A stretch of DNA of 38,116 nucleotides from contig MGFA01000017.1 of the NCBI GenBank assembly GCA_001791645.1, positions 27,937 through 66,052 on the forward strand. Reading direction: 5' to 3'. Shown piece by piece: positions 16,466-23,878 of this stretch. A program made the position numbers and the translations under genes. Position 1 is the stretch's first letter. Each line of letters begins with the position of its first letter. The notes under the pieces were generated by a model. The model saw nothing but the letters and a program-made list of their open reading frames with translations, was not told the origin of the DNA and made no database searches. The DNA is from Candidatus Uhrbacteria bacterium RIFOXYB12_FULL_58_10 (GTDB taxonomy: Bacteria > Patescibacteriota > Patescibacteriia > UBA9934 > GWF2-40-263).

Positions 16466-17264
16466 AGTAAACGCTGACGTGATGGTGGAGAAGAGCGACG
16501 CCAACGGGAATGTACCATGCCAGATTCGTAGTCGTATGGTTCACGATGAGGTACGCCTGATCCTTGGCGTGTCGGCCAAGGCAGGTGTATTCCGCCGCGG
16601 TTTTTGTCGTTCGCGCACGTTTTTCCTCATACGTTTCTGCGCCGCAGAACAGTTGATAGAAGTGCTCGCGAGCGAGCGTATCCGCGTCTATGTGTCGTGC
16701 GAGTGATTGGTCGTTTCCGATCCATCTTATGGTCGCGGCGCGGCAAGCGAGAAACGACGGAAAGAAGTCCGTGATCGCCTCGACGTTCCATCCGTATTCC
16801 GCGACGCGTTTTCGGGTCGCGTGGATGGTACCGCGGATACGGTGTTCGAATTCCTTTCGCGACAGGCTCGTTGCCCGACGCAAGGCCGGATCATTTGCCT
16901 CGTGGCTTGCGACGAGAATGGTTACGCTCGCTTCTGGAATCAGTTCGGTGACGCGGAGTAGGAACGGGATGTGCCTGATGGTTACGAGCGACACGCCGGA
17001 TTTCAGCGTAGTCACTGGGAGGAACTTTCCGCGTCGATTTGGGTATGCCGGGCACGTTGGGACGATGATCCGTGGGGTTTCGTCCAACAGCCGAGATCCG
17101 ATCCGGATCGCCATTCGGCGCGAGTGCGAGTAGTCCCCGCACGAGTGAATGAGTTCAGGCAGAATGTCTTGTACGCGGCTGAGACGTTCAGTCGGCAAGC
17201 CGCGTTGCCTAGCTTCACGGAAGAGAGCCGCATGGACCCTCTTCCAGTCGAGGGGTTGGTGCAT
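16464..17264 (-). CDS. Uncharacterised protein with a conserved-looking C-terminal motif
   Basis: 266 aa, starting MHQPLDWKRVH. An AGGAG Shine-Dalgarno lies 7 nt before the ATG. The fold is soluble and mixed, with no signal peptide. Segments that look conserved are 'IIVPTCPAYPN' (about 66-76), 'LKSGVSLVTIRHIPFLLRV', 'VTILVASHEANDPALRRAT', 'VAEYGWNVEAITDFFP' and the C-terminal 'AYLIVNHTTTNLAWYIPVG' followed by 'VSVY'. The last block, His-Thr-Thr-Thr-Asn, could be an active-site loop. I do not recognise a named family. Separate terminator and strong Shine-Dalgarno show a single-gene unit. Confidence 0.8.
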   Translation of the reverse strand: MHQPLDWKRVHAALFREARQRGLPTERLSRVQDILPELIHSCGDYSHSRRMAIRIGSRLLDETPRIIVPTCPAYPNRRGKFLPVTTLKSGVSLVTIRHIPFLLRVTELIPEASVTILVASHEANDPALRRATSLSRKEFEHRIRGTIHATRKRVAEYGWNVEAITDFFPSFLACRAATIRWIGNDQSLARHIDADTLAREHFYQLFCGAETYEEKRARTTKTAAEYTCLGRHAKDQAYLIVNHTTTNLAWYIPVGVALLHHHVSVY

Positions 17265-17433
17265 GAGAGCTCTCCTGACCGTGTTGCATGTGTCATATCC
17301 GCGTTATGGGAAGGAACGTCAGTCGTTGGAAACGACCGAGCGGGGTACTGCCAGTCAATCATGGTCAGTTCATGACGTCAATGATAGCTCACCTTGTCCC
17401 TCTCTTGACCCACGCCGGTCTTTTTCCCCGATC

Positions 17434-17462
17434 TTGACCGTTTTTTATCCGTTTGGTATAGT
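17434..17462 (+). promoter_or_regulatory. rpmF promoter
   Basis: TTGACC (17434-17439), 17-bp spacer, TATAGT (17457-17462); about 24 nt of leader to the ATG at 17493. The stretch 17265-17433 before it holds a GTCGTT/AACGAC mini-hairpin and a TGACGTCA octamer, but no gene. Confidence 0.85.
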
Positions 17463-17492
17463 CCTGCCGTACTAATTTCGATCCCCACCGAT

Positions 17493-17765
17493 ATGGGTCT
17501 TCCTGGACATCGCCGTACATCTTCCCACAAGCGCCGTCGTGCCTCGCATTTTGCGCTCGCCAAGACGTCGGCGACTGAGTGTCAGAAGTGCAAGGCCCCG
17601 GTGCTCCCGCATCGCGCCTGCAAGATCTGCGGATTTTATCGCGGTCGCACGGTGGTTGACACTGCTCGCGCCGCCGCCCGCCTGGTCAAGCGTCTTACGG
17701 CCAAAAAGCCGCCTGTTCCGCCCCAGGAGCACGATCACGAGCACAAGAACGAGAAAAAGGCGTAG
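17493..17765 (+). CDS. rpmF: 50S ribosomal protein L32 with C-terminal extension
   Basis: 90 aa. The N-terminus is typical L32 ('HRRTSSHKRRRASHFAL'), followed by a zinc ribbon with Cys30, Cys33, Cys43 and Cys46 ('CQKCKAPVLPHRACKICGFYRGR'). L32 is usually 55-60 aa. Here about 30 extra residues follow, ending in an acidic/His-rich tail, 'PQEHDHEHKNEKKA'. L32 is a small large-subunit protein, often linked with zinc supply. It has its own strong promoter and is followed by nusB, rnc and pilT on the same strand with short gaps. Confidence 0.94.
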   Translation: MGLPGHRRTSSHKRRRASHFALAKTSATECQKCKAPVLPHRACKICGFYRGRTVVDTARAAARLVKRLTAKKPPVPPQEHDHEHKNEKKA

Positions 17766-17778
17766 CGAAAGCTGCGCC
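17759..17778 (+). terminator. Weak hairpin at the end of rpmF
   Basis: GGCGTAGC, GAAA tetraloop, GCTGCGCC (one T-G pair) spans the rpmF stop codon. The U-rich tail is poor, so it may attenuate rather than end transcription into nusB, or stabilise the rpmF mRNA 3' end. Confidence 0.5.
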
Positions 17779-17826
17779 TTCGTGTTACCATGATGGCATT
17801 CGCCCCCTTAGCCACACTCGCCCTTT

Positions 17827-18324
17827 ATGAGCAACCGTCATCTCGCCCGCACCATTGCCATGCAGTCTTTGTACCAATGGGACTTTTTAGGACAGGAGAA
17901 CGTCGATCTTCCAAGAATTATCGCATTCAATCGTGACGAGTTCGCCCCGGATTTCGAAGACGGCGGCTTTGTGCAGGATCTCGTGGACGGCACGCTTCGG
18001 CACCACAAGGAGATCGATGAGATCATTACCCATTTCGCGCCGGATTGGCCGCTTGAAACCATTACCATCATTGACCGAAACATCCTTCGTCTTGGCTGTT
18101 TCGAGTTGAAGTTCTCGGAGTCCGTCCCGAGCAAGGTTGCCATCAACGAGGCGATCGAGCTCGCCAAGTCTTTCGGGGGCGAGGCATCCGGGAGATTCGT
18201 AAATGGCGTGCTTGGGGCCGTGTACAAAGATATGCTCGCGAAAGGGGAAGCAAAGGAGATCGACAAGAATCCCCCAAAGAAAAGGGAATCAGAGCCAGAA
18301 TCATTACCAACACCTAACGCTTAA
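17827..18324 (+). CDS. nusB: Transcription antitermination protein NusB
   Basis: 165 aa. The all-helical NusB domain spans about 1-145: 'NRHLARTIAMQSLYQWDF' at the N-terminus, 'IDRNILRLGCFELKF' and 'VAINEAIELAKSFGGEASGRFVNGVLG' near the C-terminus, the most recognisable NusB block. NusB with NusE (S10) binds boxA RNA in the antitermination complex on rRNA operons. The tail (KNPPKKRESEPESLPTPNA) is disordered. The gene is 8 bp before rnc, a classic pairing of RNA-processing genes. Confidence 0.96.
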   Translation: MSNRHLARTIAMQSLYQWDFLGQENVDLPRIIAFNRDEFAPDFEDGGFVQDLVDGTLRHHKEIDEIITHFAPDWPLETITIIDRNILRLGCFELKFSESVPSKVAINEAIELAKSFGGEASGRFVNGVLGAVYKDMLAKGEAKEIDKNPPKKRESEPESLPTPNA

Positions 18325-18331
18325 CGACCAT

Positions 18332-19021
18332 ATGCCTGAACTTGAAACGCTCGAACAGGCCCTCGGCGTGACGTTTCTCAACAAAGACACGCTACGCCAA
18401 GCGCTTGTTCATCGCTCATATTTGAACGAGCATCCGGATTTTTCACTCGGCCACAACGAACGGCTCGAATTTCTCGGCGATGCCGTGGTCGAGCTCGTCG
18501 TAACCGAGCACCTCTACCACAACTATGAAAATCCGGAGGGCGATCTTACCAACTGGCGCGCGGCGCTCGTGAACGCGGACATGATGGCGGGCGTTTGCGA
18601 ATCGCTCGGGGTGGACGATTACCTGTATCTTTCGCGCGGCGAATCAAAGGATAACAAGTCGAAGGCACGCCGGTATATCCTGGCGAACGCATTTGAGGCG
18701 ATGATCGGCGCGATCTATCTTGACCTCGGATGGGAGGAGTCCAAGCAGTTCGTTCTGCGTACCATCGTTTCCAAGCTTCCGGAAATTCTCGAGGAGCGGC
18801 TGTACGTTGATCCGAAGAGCCAGTTCCAGGAGGCCTCACAGGAAAAATTGGGGATTACGCCGAGCTATCGCGTGCTTTCCGAGGAGGGTCCTGACCACGC
18901 GAAAGTGTTTCAGGTTGGAATCTATCTTGAGAAAGAACAGGTCGCGGTCGGAACCGGAACCAGCAAACAGGAGGCGCAGGTCGCGGCCGCAGCCGCCGGA
19001 TTGAAGGTGAAGGGCTGGTAA
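18332..19021 (+). CDS. rnc: Ribonuclease III
   Basis: 229 aa from the ATG at 18332 in a 'cat ATG' context; upstream in-frame codons overlap nusB. The RNase III domain (about 5-150) contains the signature 'HNERLEFLGDAVVELVVTEHLY' with the catalytic Glu and Asp, and the second metal-binding segment 'LANAFEAMIGAIYLD'. The dsRNA-binding domain (about 155-229) shows 'DPKSQFQEASQEKLG' and the C-terminal 'GTGTSKQEAQVAAAAAGL'. It cuts double-stranded RNA, including rRNA precursors. There is no visible Shine-Dalgarno. Its neighbours nusB and rpmF tie it to ribosome synthesis. Confidence 0.97.
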   Translation: MPELETLEQALGVTFLNKDTLRQALVHRSYLNEHPDFSLGHNERLEFLGDAVVELVVTEHLYHNYENPEGDLTNWRAALVNADMMAGVCESLGVDDYLYLSRGESKDNKSKARRYILANAFEAMIGAIYLDLGWEESKQFVLRTIVSKLPEILEERLYVDPKSQFQEASQEKLGITPSYRVLSEEGPDHAKVFQVGIYLEKEQVAVGTGTSKQEAQVAAAAAGLKVKGW

Positions 19022-19040
19022 CCATATTTTCGAAACGCGT

Positions 19041-20072
19041 ATGTCCATGTCCTCGCTGTTAAGGGCCGCCGTCGCGGAAGGCGCTTCCGATCTTCATCTG
19101 GCCGACGGGCATCCACCCACGCATCGCATTGACGGCGCGCTGCGGTCCACGGACGCCCGTGCGCTGACCGGATCCGCAATTGAGACCCTGGTGCGCGAGA
19201 TCGTCTCTGACCGACAGTGGAAGATATTTCAGGAAAAGCTCGAATTGGATTTCGGATACGAAGAGGGGGGATATCGTTTTCGGTTCAACGTTCATGTCGA
19301 GCGCGGGAATGTCGCGGTCGCGGCCCGACTGATTCCGCTTGCGATCCCTTCGTTCAAGGACATTGGTTTGCCGGAAAGCGTCGTGGACCTCGCTCGTTCG
19401 CCCCACGGGCTGGTGCTCGTGACCGGTCCGTCCGGCGCGGGAAAATCAACCACGCTTGCCTCGTTGCTCGCCGACATCAACGCGCACGACGCCGTCCATA
19501 TTCTGACGCTCGAGGATCCGATCGAATTCGTCTTTCCGAACGCCAAGGGGCTCGTGAAGCAGCGCGAGGTCGGGTCGGACACGCTGTCGTTCGCGGAGGG
19601 GTTGCGTCACGCGTTGTGCCAGGATCCGGACGTGATTATGGTTGGTGAAATGCGAGACCCGGAAACGATCGCCGCGGCGCTGACCCTCGCGGAGACGGGG
19701 CATCTCGTTTTTTCGACGCTGCACACGAATTCGGCCGCCCAGGCGGTACATCGCATTGTTGATTCGTTCGCGGAACACCGGCAGGACCAGGTACGCGCCC
19801 AGCTTGCGTTGACGCTGCGCGGCGTGGTGGCACAGGTGTTACTGCCGCGCGTAAAGGGAAGCCGTGTTGCCGCGCGTGAGATTCTGATGAATACGCCGGC
19901 GTGCGCGAACCTGATCCGAGAAAACAAGGTCGAACAAATACCGACCGTCATTCAAACGGGACGGTCGGAGGGAATGGTTTCGCTTGAGTCGGCGATTACG
20001 GAACTCGTGAAAGCAAAACAGGTGAGAGAGGAGGATGCCGTGGCATATCTGCCGACGCGCCGCCGGCGCTAG
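19041..20072 (+). CDS. pilT: Type IV pilus retraction ATPase PilT
   Basis: 343 aa, the usual PilT length. Features: 'GASDLHLADGHPP' near the N-terminus, Walker A GPSGAGKST (about 132-140), the Asp box 'LTLEDPIEFVF', Walker B 'QDPDVIMVGEMRDPETI' and the His box 'TGHLVFSTLHTNSA'. It lacks the CxxC zinc module of PilB, as expected for PilT. It depolymerises pili, which powers twitching and uptake. It lies 19 bp after rnc on the plus strand and runs tail to tail into the pilus cluster. The two stop codons overlap in the palindrome CTAG (20069-20072), leaving no room for a terminator. Confidence 0.96.
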   Translation: MSMSSLLRAAVAEGASDLHLADGHPPTHRIDGALRSTDARALTGSAIETLVREIVSDRQWKIFQEKLELDFGYEEGGYRFRFNVHVERGNVAVAARLIPLAIPSFKDIGLPESVVDLARSPHGLVLVTGPSGAGKSTTLASLLADINAHDAVHILTLEDPIEFVFPNAKGLVKQREVGSDTLSFAEGLRHALCQDPDVIMVGEMRDPETIAAALTLAETGHLVFSTLHTNSAAQAVHRIVDSFAEHRQDQVRAQLALTLRGVVAQVLLPRVKGSRVAAREILMNTPACANLIRENKVEQIPTVIQTGRSEGMVSLESAITELVKAKQVREEDAVAYLPTRRRR

Positions 20073-20461
20073 AAGTCGACCACGTGCGACCACGACGTCA
20101 CGTGAACGGTTTCCAGGTCGTCCAGTTCAATTTTGATCCGATAGGGGTGACCGTCAACGGTCGCCTCTGTTTGTATCGTGGTGACGGCCCCGGACAGCAC
20201 CGGACGGACAGCGCACGTTTCCGTCCCGATCGCGATTGATTCATTTCCAGCGTACGCGGGATCCTCACGAAGGCTCTGGAGCGCCGTTTCCGCGCATCCT
20301 TCCGCGAGTCGTTGCGCGTCTTCCCGTTGCCGCGCCTCGGTTCCCTGGCCCAATTGGTTTGCGAGCCGGAGTGACGTCGCGGCCGCGGTGAGAATAATGA
20401 CAACGCAAAATACGAGTACCGTGCCAACGATGGCGAATCCGCGCGGGGGAATCTTATTCAT
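20069..20461 (-). CDS. Minor prepilin-like protein (PilX/GspK-like)
   Basis: 130 aa from the ATG at 20461 (MNKIPPRGFAIVG); a longer frame to 20491 is open, but this start puts the prepilin motif in place. Processing would occur between Gly8 and Phe9. The hydrophobic helix ('FAIVGTVLVFCVVIILTAAATS') lacks Glu at mature position 5, a feature of GspK/PilX-type tip pilins. Two cysteines (in 'AEGCAET' and 'ETCAVRP') may form a disulfide. It is the last gene of the pilus cluster and overlaps the preceding gene by 8 bp and pilT by 4 bp. A role at the pilus tip is inferred from family and position. Confidence 0.82.
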   Translation of the reverse strand: MNKIPPRGFAIVGTVLVFCVVIILTAAATSLRLANQLGQGTEARQREDAQRLAEGCAETALQSLREDPAYAGNESIAIGTETCAVRPVLSGAVTTIQTEATVDGHPYRIKIELDDLETVHVTSWSHVVDF

Positions 20462-20936
20462 ATCTGAGGGCAACGAATAATGTGAGGACATCGGAAATAG
20501 TTCTGGTTCCCGCGTTCACGGAAAGCGTTATAGACAGGTCGAGGCCCGGAGGAGAACCGGCCGTACGAGTGACCGTAAACTCATCGACCGAGACGCCCGG
20601 AGGGGTCAGGGGAGCGGGGGCTTGCGATATTGTGTCGAGATACAGAACGCCGTCGGTCACGAAAACGCTTACCGGTCCATCCGTTATCCCGTTGCCGTCG
20701 ATTTCCAACGTGGTCGCGGAACCAGAAGCCGGAGACGTGATTTGTCCGGCCGACTCAACGAGTTCCCGCAATTGCGACGTGACCATGTATCTCGTCTCGT
20801 TCAGATCTTGTTCGCGTCGTGCCAGCCGGTCCGTCGCAAGATTGTTCGCGTAGATGGAGGCAAGCGTTCCCATGGTGATCGCGAAAAGCGTCACGTACAG
20901 GAGGACTTCGACGAGTGTGAATCCGCTGCGCTTCAT
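20454..20936 (-). CDS. Minor prepilin (PilW/PulJ-like)
   Basis: 160 aa from the ATG at 20936; in-frame codons further upstream lie inside the preceding gene. The prepilin signal MKRSG-FTLVE is exact: cleavage after Gly5, Phe6 as the new N-terminus and Glu10 at mature position 5. The helix 'FTLVEVLLYVTLFAITMGTLASIYA' follows. The body is beta-rich and includes 'ATTLEIDGNGITDGPVSVFV', as in PilW/PulJ minor pilins. The gene begins 1 bp after the beta-propeller prepilin gene. These minor pilins prime assembly and stay near the tip. Confidence 0.9.
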   Translation of the reverse strand: MKRSGFTLVEVLLYVTLFAITMGTLASIYANNLATDRLARREQDLNETRYMVTSQLRELVESAGQITSPASGSATTLEIDGNGITDGPVSVFVTDGVLYLDTISQAPAPLTPPGVSVDEFTVTRTAGSPPGLDLSITLSVNAGTRTISDVLTLFVALRYE

Positions 20937-20937
20937 A

Positions 20938-22356
20938 TTATGGGGAAGAGGTAATAATGCGCAGCGCGTCATTGCTGCGAACCGCGGCAAACACCATGTT
21001 GGCCGCAAAATCAATTCCCGAAACGACCTGCGGGAAGTTCAAGGAGGAATATTCCGAAAGCGCATTTAAATCTGAAATGTCGAGCGCGATAAATTCTTTC
21101 GTGCTGCTGTCCGTCCCGGTAAACAGGAGATTGTTGCTCGTGCAAACCATGTCCTTGATTTCCGTCCCGGTCGCGACGGCGGCCGTGACGATTGGCGCCG
21201 TCGGATCCGCGACGTCAACCGTGACAAGCGCGTCTTCCTGACCAACGAAGAGCGTTCCCGGCTCGTTATAGGCGATACTCTTATTTTCCTCGCCGATGTC
21301 CGTTGCGCTCACCTGGATTGGAACGAGCGGATTTGTCACGTCGAAAATCGTGAGTCCTTCGGCGCTCGAATCCCCCGCCGCAAAGACATGCGTGGCGTTC
21401 GTGGCGAAGTCGTTGATGCTATCGTCCGTCTCAAACGTGGCCAGAAGGGAGGGGACAGTCGGATCCGTCACGTCGTAAAAGTAGATTTCGCTGTTCGTGG
21501 ACGACGATCGGCCGAGTACGGCTAAGGAACCTTTTACGATGACAGTCAGCCCGTCCGCGCTTCCCGTCGGATTCGTGTGGGCGACAAGGCTTGGACTGCG
21601 TGGATCGCTTACGTCGAATACCAGAAATTCCTGGTCGTCATTTGGAGATGCGGCGTACAGATAGTCGCCGGAAATAGATAACGTGTTCATGCCGCCCGCA
21701 CCGACGTCAACGGAGCTGACAAGCATGGGCGCGGTCGGGACGCTTACGTCGAATACGAACAGGTCGGGCTTTCCGGAGGAAGCGGCGACGCCACTGACAT
21801 ACGCGTACGGCAGGTTCACGACCACGTCCGTTCCCTGGTTTCCCGCGCCGATGTCCGCATTGCCGATGACGATCGGGTTCATCCAGTCGCCCGTGACCGT
21901 GTATCCGTAACAGTTGCTTGCGGCCGGGATCATTGGGGTGCGCCAGTTCGTGAGGCGAGTCGTCACCGCGCGTTCTTCCGTTCGACCGAGCCGGTTGGTC
22001 CACGTCACGGCGACCGTGACCTCGCGCGTCGCGTCGTCAATGGTCGTGATGTCCACGGATCTGTGGAACGCGTTGGTCACATCTTCGGAACCAGAAAATG
22101 TCCAGATACCGTCCGTTTCGGAGAGCCCGTGCGTTCCCGCGTCGAGATTGTCAAAAGACGTGTCGCGAATTTGGCGAACCGCTTCGAATCCGTTTGTCAG
22201 CAGATCTTCCGCCCGAGTGCGCTCGCTGGCCACAAGACCTTCCACGAACGTGGAGCTTAGCAGCACGAACGCGGCCGTGCTCATGGAGGCCAGGATGAAG
22301 ATGGCGATCAGGACCTCAATGACCGATTGTCCGCTCCGCGACGGTGAGAACGCCAT
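20938..22356 (-). CDS. Minor prepilin fused to an LVIVD-type beta-propeller
   Basis: 472 aa. A type IV prepilin N-terminus is present: MAFSPSRSG-QSVIEVLIAIFI, cleavage after Gly9 and Glu14 at mature position 5, as in PilV-type minor pilins. A pilin-like beta part (to about 145) follows, with 'EVTVAVTWTNRLGRTEERAVTTRLTNW' in pieces. Residues about 165-470 form six or seven repeats of the LVIVD kind, each with a strand ending in FDVSDPxxP-like sequence (for example 'LFVFDVSVPTAP', 'FLVFDVSDPRSP', 'IYFYDVTDPTVP', 'LTIFDVTNPLVP', 'LVTVDVADPTAP'). They should close into a beta-propeller. A large exposed propeller on a minor pilin suggests a tip adhesin or an analogue of PilY1. The start overlaps the previous gene by 41 bp. 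Confidence 0.92.
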   Translation of the reverse strand: MAFSPSRSGQSVIEVLIAIFILASMSTAAFVLLSSTFVEGLVASERTRAEDLLTNGFEAVRQIRDTSFDNLDAGTHGLSETDGIWTFSGSEDVTNAFHRSVDITTIDDATREVTVAVTWTNRLGRTEERAVTTRLTNWRTPMIPAASNCYGYTVTGDWMNPIVIGNADIGAGNQGTDVVVNLPYAYVSGVAASSGKPDLFVFDVSVPTAPMLVSSVDVGAGGMNTLSISGDYLYAASPNDDQEFLVFDVSDPRSPSLVAHTNPTGSADGLTVIVKGSLAVLGRSSSTNSEIYFYDVTDPTVPSLLATFETDDSINDFATNATHVFAAGDSSAEGLTIFDVTNPLVPIQVSATDIGEENKSIAYNEPGTLFVGQEDALVTVDVADPTAPIVTAAVATGTEIKDMVCTSNNLLFTGTDSSTKEFIALDISDLNALSEYSSLNFPQVVSGIDFAANMVFAAVRSNDALRIITSSP

Positions 22357-22771
22357 AGGGGGTCAGGGTGATATCAATGGCTAGCGAGTCGTTGTCAATG
22401 GAAAGCATGGTTTCTACGGACGGTCCCGTCGCTCCTTTTGGAATGGCAATCTCGCTCGTTTCCGGGACGGATATTTCCGAGGAAAGGTTCGTCGTTTTAT
22501 CGAGGGCTGGCGTACGACTGGCATAGGTGTCGCCGGAATAGCGCACAACCGAATCGGTGAGGACCTTGATCCCGTGCGCGGAATCGTCGGCTTGCGACCA
22601 GGCATCGATTTGCGCGCGTCGCAGCTCCGCGATGACGGTTTCACCGGCAGTTCGCAGGTATTGGTCGCGAAGGAAGGATCCCGAAAGGGTGGTGCCGAGC
22701 ATGACGAGAATGCCAAACAGTCCCAGCACGATGGTGACCTCTGCCAAGGTGAATCCGTTCCGTGAACGCAT
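22316..22771 (-). CDS. Minor prepilin (GspH/FimT-like)
   Basis: 151 aa from the ATG at 22771 (MRSRNGFTLAEVTIVLG); upstream in-frame codons overlap pilC. The prepilin signal is clear: cleavage after Gly6, Phe7 new N-terminus, Glu11 at mature position 5. The globular part is beta-rich with 'ETVIAELRRAQIDAWSQADDS', typical of GspH/FimT pseudopilins. It begins 1 bp after pilC and overlaps the propeller gene by 41 bp, so translation of the two may be coupled. It probably belongs to the initiating tip complex of the pilus. Confidence 0.88.
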   Translation of the reverse strand: MRSRNGFTLAEVTIVLGLFGILVMLGTTLSGSFLRDQYLRTAGETVIAELRRAQIDAWSQADDSAHGIKVLTDSVVRYSGDTYASRTPALDKTTNLSSEISVPETSEIAIPKGATGPSVETMLSIDNDSLAIDITLTPYGVLTVAERTIGH

Positions 22772-22772
22772 A

Positions 22773-23876
22773 CTATGTGTGGATTCCGGTGGTGAGCGAG
22801 TAAATCGGGGTAATGATGGCAATGGCGATGAACCCGACGAATCCCCCGACGACGAGTAGCAACAGCGGCTCAAGCACCGTGGTAAGCGTTTTTGTCGCGT
22901 CGTCGATTTCCGTTTGCGCGAAATCGGAGATGAACAGGAACGAGTCGTCGAGCTTGCCCGTCTCCTCGCCGATGGCAATCATCTGCGTCACGAAGCCGGG
23001 GAACAGACCGCGGTGCTTCGCGAGATAATGGGAAATGTCCTCGCCTTCCTGAATGGAGTCCGCGACCGCGAAGTACCAGTGACGGTAGACGGCGTTGCCC
23101 GCGCTTGCGGCTGCAATTTTTAACGCGTCAATGATGGTGACGCCGGCCTTGAGCAGCGTGCCAGCGACGCTCGACATCTGGGCGATTTCGATTTTTTTAA
23201 TTAACGGGCCCAAAACCGGGATGCGCAAGGCAACCCAGTCTATGGCGTAGCGAGTAGGCTGGATGTGCCGCAAGGTGATCCACGCGCCGATGAGGGCGAC
23301 GATTCCCGCAATGACCCACGGCCATTCGTTCGTGAGGAATACGGATCCGTTCAGCACCACGCGCGTCGTCCAGGGGAGATCGATATTGAGAGAAATGAAT
23401 AGAGGGGCGAGTTGCGGGAGCAATACCAGCACCAGATAGGCCGCGGTCGCGAGCGTGCCGGAAACGACGATCAGCGGATACAAGGTCGCCCCGCGAATTT
23501 TTGCCTGAAGCTCGCGCGTCTTCCCAATGTGGTCGGCAAGACGGAACATGGATTCCGCGAGCGTGCCGGATTCCTCGCCCACGGTTACCATGTTGATGAA
23601 CAGATTGTCGAACAGTCTCGGAAATTTTTTGAGAGAGGAAGAAAGAAACTCACCCGAAGCCACATCGGTCAGCACGATGTGCAGCACCGCATGCAGGGAA
23701 GACGAACGGGATTGGTTGTGGATGGCCACGAGGCTCCGATCAAGCGGGATCCCGGCCTGCAGCATGACGCCAAGGTACTTCGCGAAGAACATTTTTTCCT
23801 TGCTCGAAAGGAGCAGGAATCGGCTGGCCTTCGCCTTCGTCCAGGCGGACGCGTCGTCTTTTTTCTTTTGGAACAT
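22773..23876 (-). CDS. pilC: Type IV pilus platform protein PilC
   Basis: 367 aa. The two homologous T2SSF halves are visible: 'FFAKYLGVMLQAGIPLDRSLVAI' (about 30-52) with 'FLSSSLKKFPRLFDNLFINMVTVGEESGTL', and 'QMSSVAGTLLKAGVTIIDALKIAAASAGN' with 'FPGFVTQMIAIGEETGKLDDSF'. There are three or four transmembrane helices, including a C-terminal 'PLLLLVVGGFVGFIAIAIITPIYSL'. PilC is the inner-membrane platform that couples the PilB motor to the growing pilus. It follows pilB by 2 bp and precedes the minor prepilin genes by 1 bp. Confidence 0.97.
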   Translation of the reverse strand: MFQKKKDDASAWTKAKASRFLLLSSKEKMFFAKYLGVMLQAGIPLDRSLVAIHNQSRSSSLHAVLHIVLTDVASGEFLSSSLKKFPRLFDNLFINMVTVGEESGTLAESMFRLADHIGKTRELQAKIRGATLYPLIVVSGTLATAAYLVLVLLPQLAPLFISLNIDLPWTTRVVLNGSVFLTNEWPWVIAGIVALIGAWITLRHIQPTRYAIDWVALRIPVLGPLIKKIEIAQMSSVAGTLLKAGVTIIDALKIAAASAGNAVYRHWYFAVADSIQEGEDISHYLAKHRGLFPGFVTQMIAIGEETGKLDDSFLFISDFAQTEIDDATKTLTTVLEPLLLLVVGGFVGFIAIAIITPIYSLTTGIHT

Positions 23877-23878
23877 AC

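Noticed and set aside
17759-17778. Strong terminator between rpmF and nusB
   Set aside because: The hairpin is sound but lacks a proper T-run, so it is listed only as a weak hairpin.
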